Below are positions 59,100 through 64,000 of a stretch of 64,000 nucleotides of DNA, one piece after another. Every line of letters starts with the position of its first letter. The stretch's first letter is position 1. The position numbers and the translations under genes were made by a program. This DNA is from Gonapodya sp. JEL0774 (Eukaryota; Monoblepharomycota; Monoblepharidomycetes; Monoblepharidales; Gonapodyaceae). The notes beneath the pieces were generated by a model that searched no databases, was not told the DNA's origin, and worked only from the letters and a program-made list of their open reading frames with translations. The stretch spans positions 62,001 through 126,000 of the forward strand of contig JADIIX010000031.1 of assembly GCA_027604505.1 (NCBI GenBank), read 5' to 3'.

Positions 59100-60181
59100 T
59101 TATCCCTTCGACGGACCGGCTGACAATCCAGAACTAAGGCCAGTCTTTGAACCAGCTGCACCCGCCAGAGCAAGTGACGACGTAGATCCGATTACCGATG
59201 TCCCCGCCGAACCTTTTAGTGGTCCGTTTGCTGCTGTTGCAGCCGCCGAAACATTGGCGATAATGTGTTCAAAGAGCGAACGTTTTCGGCTGCGTTGAGA
59301 TTTATTAGATCTTGTGATGGCACACAATGAAATTTGACAGTACAGGGGTGGGTGTACTCACGCCACTGACATTCCGGCGCCGCCTTCGGTCTCCAGGAGA
59401 AGTTTCGCTCCAACCCAGCCCTTGTCGATCTTTCCCGCGTCGGTATCGACTAACAAAGCATTCGCACTCGACATTTCATGAGTATCAGCTGTGTTTGCGC
59501 GCTTCCGAGACGGGGAGTTTGGCCTCACAGACTGAATAATCGAGGACGTCGTTCCATCCGCTGCGGCCAGCATTGGGAGAGACGAGGTCCGCCTCCCCAG
59601 CTTAGAAAGTGCATGAACACCATCGTCATCCGTGTTGGGACTTGTGGGGCTTACTGGAGCAGTCGGCTCCGCAGCAGTTTCTGTGGTGGGCTCGATCTTC
59701 GCTGTTTCCGTCTCGAGCAGGATGCTATTCGGCGAGATCGACTTGTCAACGATCAGGTTCTGTTTCTTCAGGGCTATTGACGCTTGAAGTTCAGCAGCGA
59801 GAAGTGTGAGGCGAACAACTATAACAGTGGTCAAGGCGAGGCTGATCTTGAACGACGTTTACCGAGATCAAGCAAGCTGACACACTCACTTTCCGCCTTT
59901 TCATGCTCTACCTTGGCTACAATCTCATCACGTTCTTTCCTGCAGCTGGTTGTTTCTTCCCTCCACTTCGTAATGTGCTCGATCAGCAAGACATTCCATT
60001 GTTGGGCTTCACTCATCCTGACCTCGATACTAGACTGGCCCGACGTCCGGTGCAGAGACGGCGGGTCAAAGGAAGGTGGGCGTGGAATACTAAGCGTTGG
60101 CATTACTGGTGAGGGAAGTGGCGTCAGGAATGGTGGTGTCGGTTGAATGAAGGGCACTATAAGAACTTGGTCGGCGAACAT
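59100..60181 (-). CDS. Hypothetical protein with central coiled coil
   Basis: Three exons (60181-59890, 59818-59362, 59289-59100) join in frame to about 312 residues. I do not recognise the family. The N-terminal 50 residues are Pro-rich (IQPTPPFLTPLPSPVMPTLS), a possible SH3 ligand. Residues about 60-125 form a charged coiled coil (HITKWREETTSCRKERDEIV, then LTLLAAELQASIALKKQ). The centre is Thr/Pro-rich (TAAEPTAPVSPTSPNTDDD), followed by SPSRKRANT, a basic RKRSLFE segment and an Ala/Gly/Ser-rich C-terminus. No signal peptide or membrane helix. The start is the ATG at 60181 because upstream ATG-like codons lie outside the coding-like part. Cytosolic adaptor possible. Confidence 0.7.
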
Positions 60182-60754
60182 GTCGCCTCTAAGATGTCTG
60201 ATTCTGGTTGGAGCGGATAATGTGTGGCGATACAAAAGATGAAGGATTGAAAATTTTGTCGAAATTCTGGAGTAATCGGTTCACGCAAACCGTTGGGGCG
60301 CGTGGGCTGACTGAGGGTGCGAAAGCCATGCGAAGAAAGGATTGTTCGAAGCTTCCTCCACTGAGATTACCAAGTTTCTTCGGCCAATTATAGAACGCGA
60401 CGTCTCAATCGGTATAGAAGCAGTGTTTAGTGATTACATCAATTTCTTAAAAGCACGACACACTCCCAAGTGCTCACTACCATGTGTTCTCATTTTTCCT
60501 CGCGGAACTCGCCCGGCCAACTAAAAGTCAGCAATGAATCATGATCTAAGATGTTGGGAAAGACATATATTATTGCATTATTAAATAAATACGATAATGC
60601 TTACTCAAACGCCAAACTCCGCGGTCTAGCCAAATACGTAAAGCAAACTCTCCCGTAAGTACATCTTCCCGGTAGACTGGCATCTCGATTTCCAAGATTG
60701 AAGCATCGGGAGCTAGAATAACTGATACACTTGTCCTTCCGTTGAGCGATTCTA
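60182..60754. other. Intergenic
   Basis: About 0.57 kb between same-strand genes, no gene seen. Confidence 0.5.
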
Positions 60755-63700
60755 TCACTCCGCAATCACCGATGGTCCTTTCCTCTCCAGCATCGCAACC
60801 AATCCTGCCATCTCATTCTTGAGTGTGCCCTGCCTTCGCACAGTGTTTTCGATTGCCGCGCTCTTTCTCCTCCGAACTCCTTCAACACTGCTTGATCGGC
60901 TTTTGGCGCTACGAGCGCTCTTGCCACTTTTGGCGCTCCTCGCGCTCTTTCGTCGTGCTAACAATTTCCGACGCCTTTCCTCAGCTGCAGCAGCCATTGC
61001 TCCACCTTCTTCTGCTGGTTCCCCATCAGAGTCTCCAGACTTCTCATAGTCCGCCAGGAGATCCGACATCGCAGAATTTGAAGAGGATTCAGTCTCATTG
61101 TCCGTCCCGTTGACGTTACGGCGCGAATCCCATCCGTTTCGGAGGGTGCTCAAGCTGGCTCTATTGCCCTCCCATCCGATACTACCACGCTCGGTGCCCC
61201 TACGAGTCGAACCATCCTCGGGACTTGGAGAGCGTGCAATCGGTATGTGATGAGACGGTGACTGTGGCGACCGCGGCGCGCCGCGAGAGAACAGTTGGCC
61301 GTCCACTGAGAGTCCAGAGAGGCGTAAAGCGGATGGCCGAGGACTCATACCGTCTGGAGACGATCCAAGAGCGCTGGAGAACGGCAAACTCGCGGCAATA
61401 CCCCCCGAATAATCTCCTCCTTCCGACCCTGCTACTGAAATGTGCTTTGACCGGTCCTTGGACGCAGCAACGGACCGACTCCTCTTGCTTCCCGTGGCCG
61501 ACCCGGAGCCCACTACCGACGACGTTCGTTTAGGCTCACCCTTCACACTGCGCCTACTCCGCCTGGAAGCCTTGGAACGCGACCGTGAGAGGTCCCCGCT
61601 TGCCGCCGCACTGCCCGCTGCCATTAGCTCTTTTTCTGCTGCACCATAGTCAATCGACATGGCGGACTTGGCGCTAGGAGCTGCACTCTTCCGTCTCTCT
61701 TTAAACCCTCGGCTGTGCCTTGCATCGGACCATTCGGCGTCCTTGTTTCCTTCTCCGCCGACACTCCGGCCACTCCGCCGACTCGCCATGCTGCGCCGAC
61801 TGCGGAATCGGGCCAGCCCAGGCGGGAGATTGTCAGAGGAAGGTACGTCACTGCCTTCGCTCGCTTTGAGTTCGGGACTGGAGTCTAGATCCGGATTTGG
61901 AACGAATATCTTATTTTGGATGTGCGTCAGTGTCGCTCATTAGTATTACGAAAGATGAGCAGGTTCAGGTGTGATACTCACGTCCTGACCCAGTGGATAC
62001 TGAGGTGTGGCCTTAACAGGTCCATGATGTCCTCCATGTCCTGGCACTTGCTGAGATTGCCCGCCCGCCGGTTGTCCAGGAAATGCATAGCCTGCCGGAT
62101 ATCTCTCATCTACCGCACCTGCCAAGAGAGCCGGAGGAAATGCACCATAGCCGGCCGCACCAGCGGCTAGGAGCTGGCCCGGGTAACCGGCGAGCTGATG
62201 ATGGGTGGCTGGAGCAAACTGACGCGCCCCGAGCACACCAGACGACGGTGGACTAAAGTAAGGTGGAGAGACGGGACGAGGAATGGCGTTCGATGGGGTG
62301 TGGCCGCTTAGAGGGCGGGAAGACGGCATAGATGTGGAGTACGGGCCAGGCGAGCCAGGGGTGGATGAATAGCTCTGACGGCCAGTAGGAATCGGCCGAT
62401 GAGGAAGGTGCGGGTGTGCAGTTGAGAGAGGTGGAGGTGGCGAAGACGTTCGCTGACGATCGTGTAGCCTCATCAGACCAGAAGCCTGGTTCGATTGAGA
62501 GCCTCCGCCGGCCGTCGACGGAGGACCTTGAGATGCTCGCTTCTTAGGGTCACGCTGCGGCAGGATGCGTGCCGAGAGTCCAGGAGAAGATACAGAATTG
62601 TTTGTAGCCGAATATTTGTTATCTTCAGTAAGATCCTTGTCATCCTTGCCCTTCTTTTTATCCCGTTTGAAGATGCCCATCAACGACGACAACAATCCCT
62701 TCTTCTCCCTCCCAGGCCCCGATTTGTACCCGGCATCCGTCTCGCCTCCTGCGAGGAACCCACCGCCATCGGTTTCGTCTCCGGTAGCGCCAGTTGGGAC
62801 CCGAGATCTGCGCATTTCCTGGCTTTGGTTAGTCGACTCTCCTGCGTTGCGGATCATTCCAGCAAGAGTCCAAGAGGTAGAATCGTTTCGACTTCCGACA
62901 GTAGTGCTGAGTCTACTAGAGTTCATGTTGTTCCCGTTGGCGGAGCCTAGGGTGGTCGATGAGAGGGATGCCAGAGTTGATGATCCGCCTGAGCCGAACC
63001 CACCAACACTGACCGATCCAAGATTGCTGGATCCAATAGCTGCGGATCCTGGTGGGGTAGGGAACGCGGAAGCCTGCGTTGCACCATACGATCCCAAGTG
63101 AACCTCCACGTCACCCACACCTGGTGTACCTCCCCCAATTTTCTCCTCAAAGGTGCTCCAGGTCATCGCTGAGCCACGTGACGCCTCTCTACGTAGCTTT
63201 ACTCCCGAAGACAAGGCCGCATATGCCCCCATCGGCTCATCCGTCTGTCCGTTCCTGCCTGGCCTGACCCCGTCTTCCGACGTCCTTCCACTAGCTCCAC
63301 CACTGGCAGTTGCATTCACAGTCGATCCGACCGACTCGAAATGCCTCCTAGCCATCGCTGCAAGCTTACTCGATGGTCCCCTCGAAACCGGAGTGTACTC
63401 GTCTCCACCCACCCTGGACAGATCCGCGGACATCCGGGACGCCAAGAGAGCTGAAAAACTGATTCCCGAGCCACTCCGTGCGTGACTAGAGCTCGGATCT
63501 GCGCCTGGGGTGATGGGACGGACCTTTGGGGACCGCGGCATGGCGGCGTTTGCCGCCGCGTTGTCTGCCGCGGAGTGCAACGACATGGAAAGCGACAAAG
63601 GTTGAAGCTTGGGCGAGCTCCCACCGCCAGTACCTTCCCGTTCGTACGAGAAGGGCATGTGCGCCATTGCAACCCTCTGCTGGCCCTGAGAAGCATCCGT

Positions 63701-64000
63701 GGCGCCACCTAGTCCGCTCAGTCTCGATGTCGCCGATCCGACATAATCCGATACGCGACGTGATGCGGCAGGGACCGATGGCGATCTTGCCGATTTACGT
63801 TCCTTGCCTGTAGCAGCCAACAGGGCATCGGCGTCCGAAGTTGCCCGCTGGACTCGCCGACCCGACGGACGCGCGGTGAGTGAAGCCCCGCCACCGTCAC
63901 CGGGAGCAGTACCTGTTGGGGTTTCAGGTCGGGGCTGGGAGGTTGGCGGGGGTTGAGATGGGGACCGCTTGTGTATGGACAAGCCTGAAAGGAGCTGGCG
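60755..64000 (-). CDS. Very large Ser/Gly-rich tail, 5' part beyond window edge
   Basis: Two exons (63984 or beyond to 61982, and 61909-60755) join in phase 0 to at least 1,050 residues; the 5' end lies outside the window. A standard acceptor (ctcctttcag) at 63985 gives a phase-1 exon start; the frame is also open to the edge. The sequence is disordered: Ser/Thr/Gly-rich, with a basic patch (LLSSLMGIFKRDKKKGKDD), a Pro/Gly/Tyr segment (AGYPGQLLAAGAAGYG) and C-terminal RS/KS repeats (ARSAKSGKSARSAKSRSS) next to a short charged helix. No membrane helix is seen in this part. By analogy with the receptor genes here, whose tails follow a phase-1 intron, it may be the cytosolic tail of another receptor. 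Confidence 0.75.

Noticed and set aside
62565-63101. Plus-strand frame of 178 codons
   Set aside because: Shadow of the Ser/Gly-rich minus-strand coding exon.
1-64000. tRNA, rRNA, CRISPR arrays, transposases, telomeric repeats
   Set aside because: Looked for tRNA B-box patterns, direct spaced repeats, integrase or reverse transcriptase motifs and short telomere-type repeats; none found by eye, which is not a substitute for a tRNA or repeat search program.

Overview
The window is eukaryotic and very probably fungal. Genes are split by short GT-AG introns (mostly 59 to 130 nt, usually with GTGAGT-like donors). Coding GC is moderate. The recognisable housekeeping genes are eukaryotic: an NSA2 ribosome assembly factor, V-ATPase subunit c'', a vacuolar-type amino acid transporter, and a SpoU rRNA methylase with a mitochondrial-type leader. 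A TMEM120/TACAN homologue and many plant-like LRR surface proteins alongside typical fungal small-exon genes suggest an early-diverging (for example zoosporic) fungus. That placement is inference. Gene models below were spliced by hand; where exons join in one frame across several introns and keep domain homology I treat the model as strong.

Layout. 1-2570: no supported gene. 2571-13242: a cluster of SH3 proteins, namely a disordered protein with a C-terminal SH3, an ankyrin/SH3/coiled-coil/SH3 protein, a single-pass receptor-like protein with a cytosolic SH3, and a convergent ankyrin/coiled-coil/SH3 paralogue. 14499-20981: NSA2, the SpoU methylase, a small five-exon stress-type protein with two YKP(S/T)EH repeats, and a beta-lactamase-like serine hydrolase. 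21116-24295: a coiled-coil RING gene and an unrecognised multi-exon gene. 25906-40959: four LRR receptor-like proteins interrupted by an amino acid transporter. Two of the four have disordered tails; the other two form a head-to-head pair whose cytosolic tails contain an SH3 domain. 41141-43654: two intronless tandem F-box-like/Cys-rich paralogues. 44234-49179: two single-pass sensor-like proteins and a GPI-anchored Cys-rich protein. 49417-51766: TMEM120. 53312-55041: V-ATPase c''. 55042-59099: long apparently non-coding stretch with a diverged duplication. 59100-60181: coiled-coil protein. 60755-64000: very large Ser-rich tail of a gene that runs off the right edge.

Common theme. At least seven SH3 domains lie in the first 40 kb, and eight or nine proteins look like single-pass or anchored surface proteins. 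All four LRR proteins share an N-cap (Cys, TLPW-like, CC, GRV/GRL) and a C-cap (LP...C...GL.SC..N...C...CP). In several receptors the ectodomain plus membrane segment sits in one exon set and the cytosolic tail in the next, joined through a phase-1 intron, as if tails were exchanged as modules. The exciting candidate system is therefore a locus of kinase-less LRR receptors that signal through SH3 or disordered tails, with ankyrin/SH3 coiled-coil proteins of the same SH3 family nearby as possible cytosolic partners. An assembly gap with suspicious G-rich flanks lies at 4427-4436.
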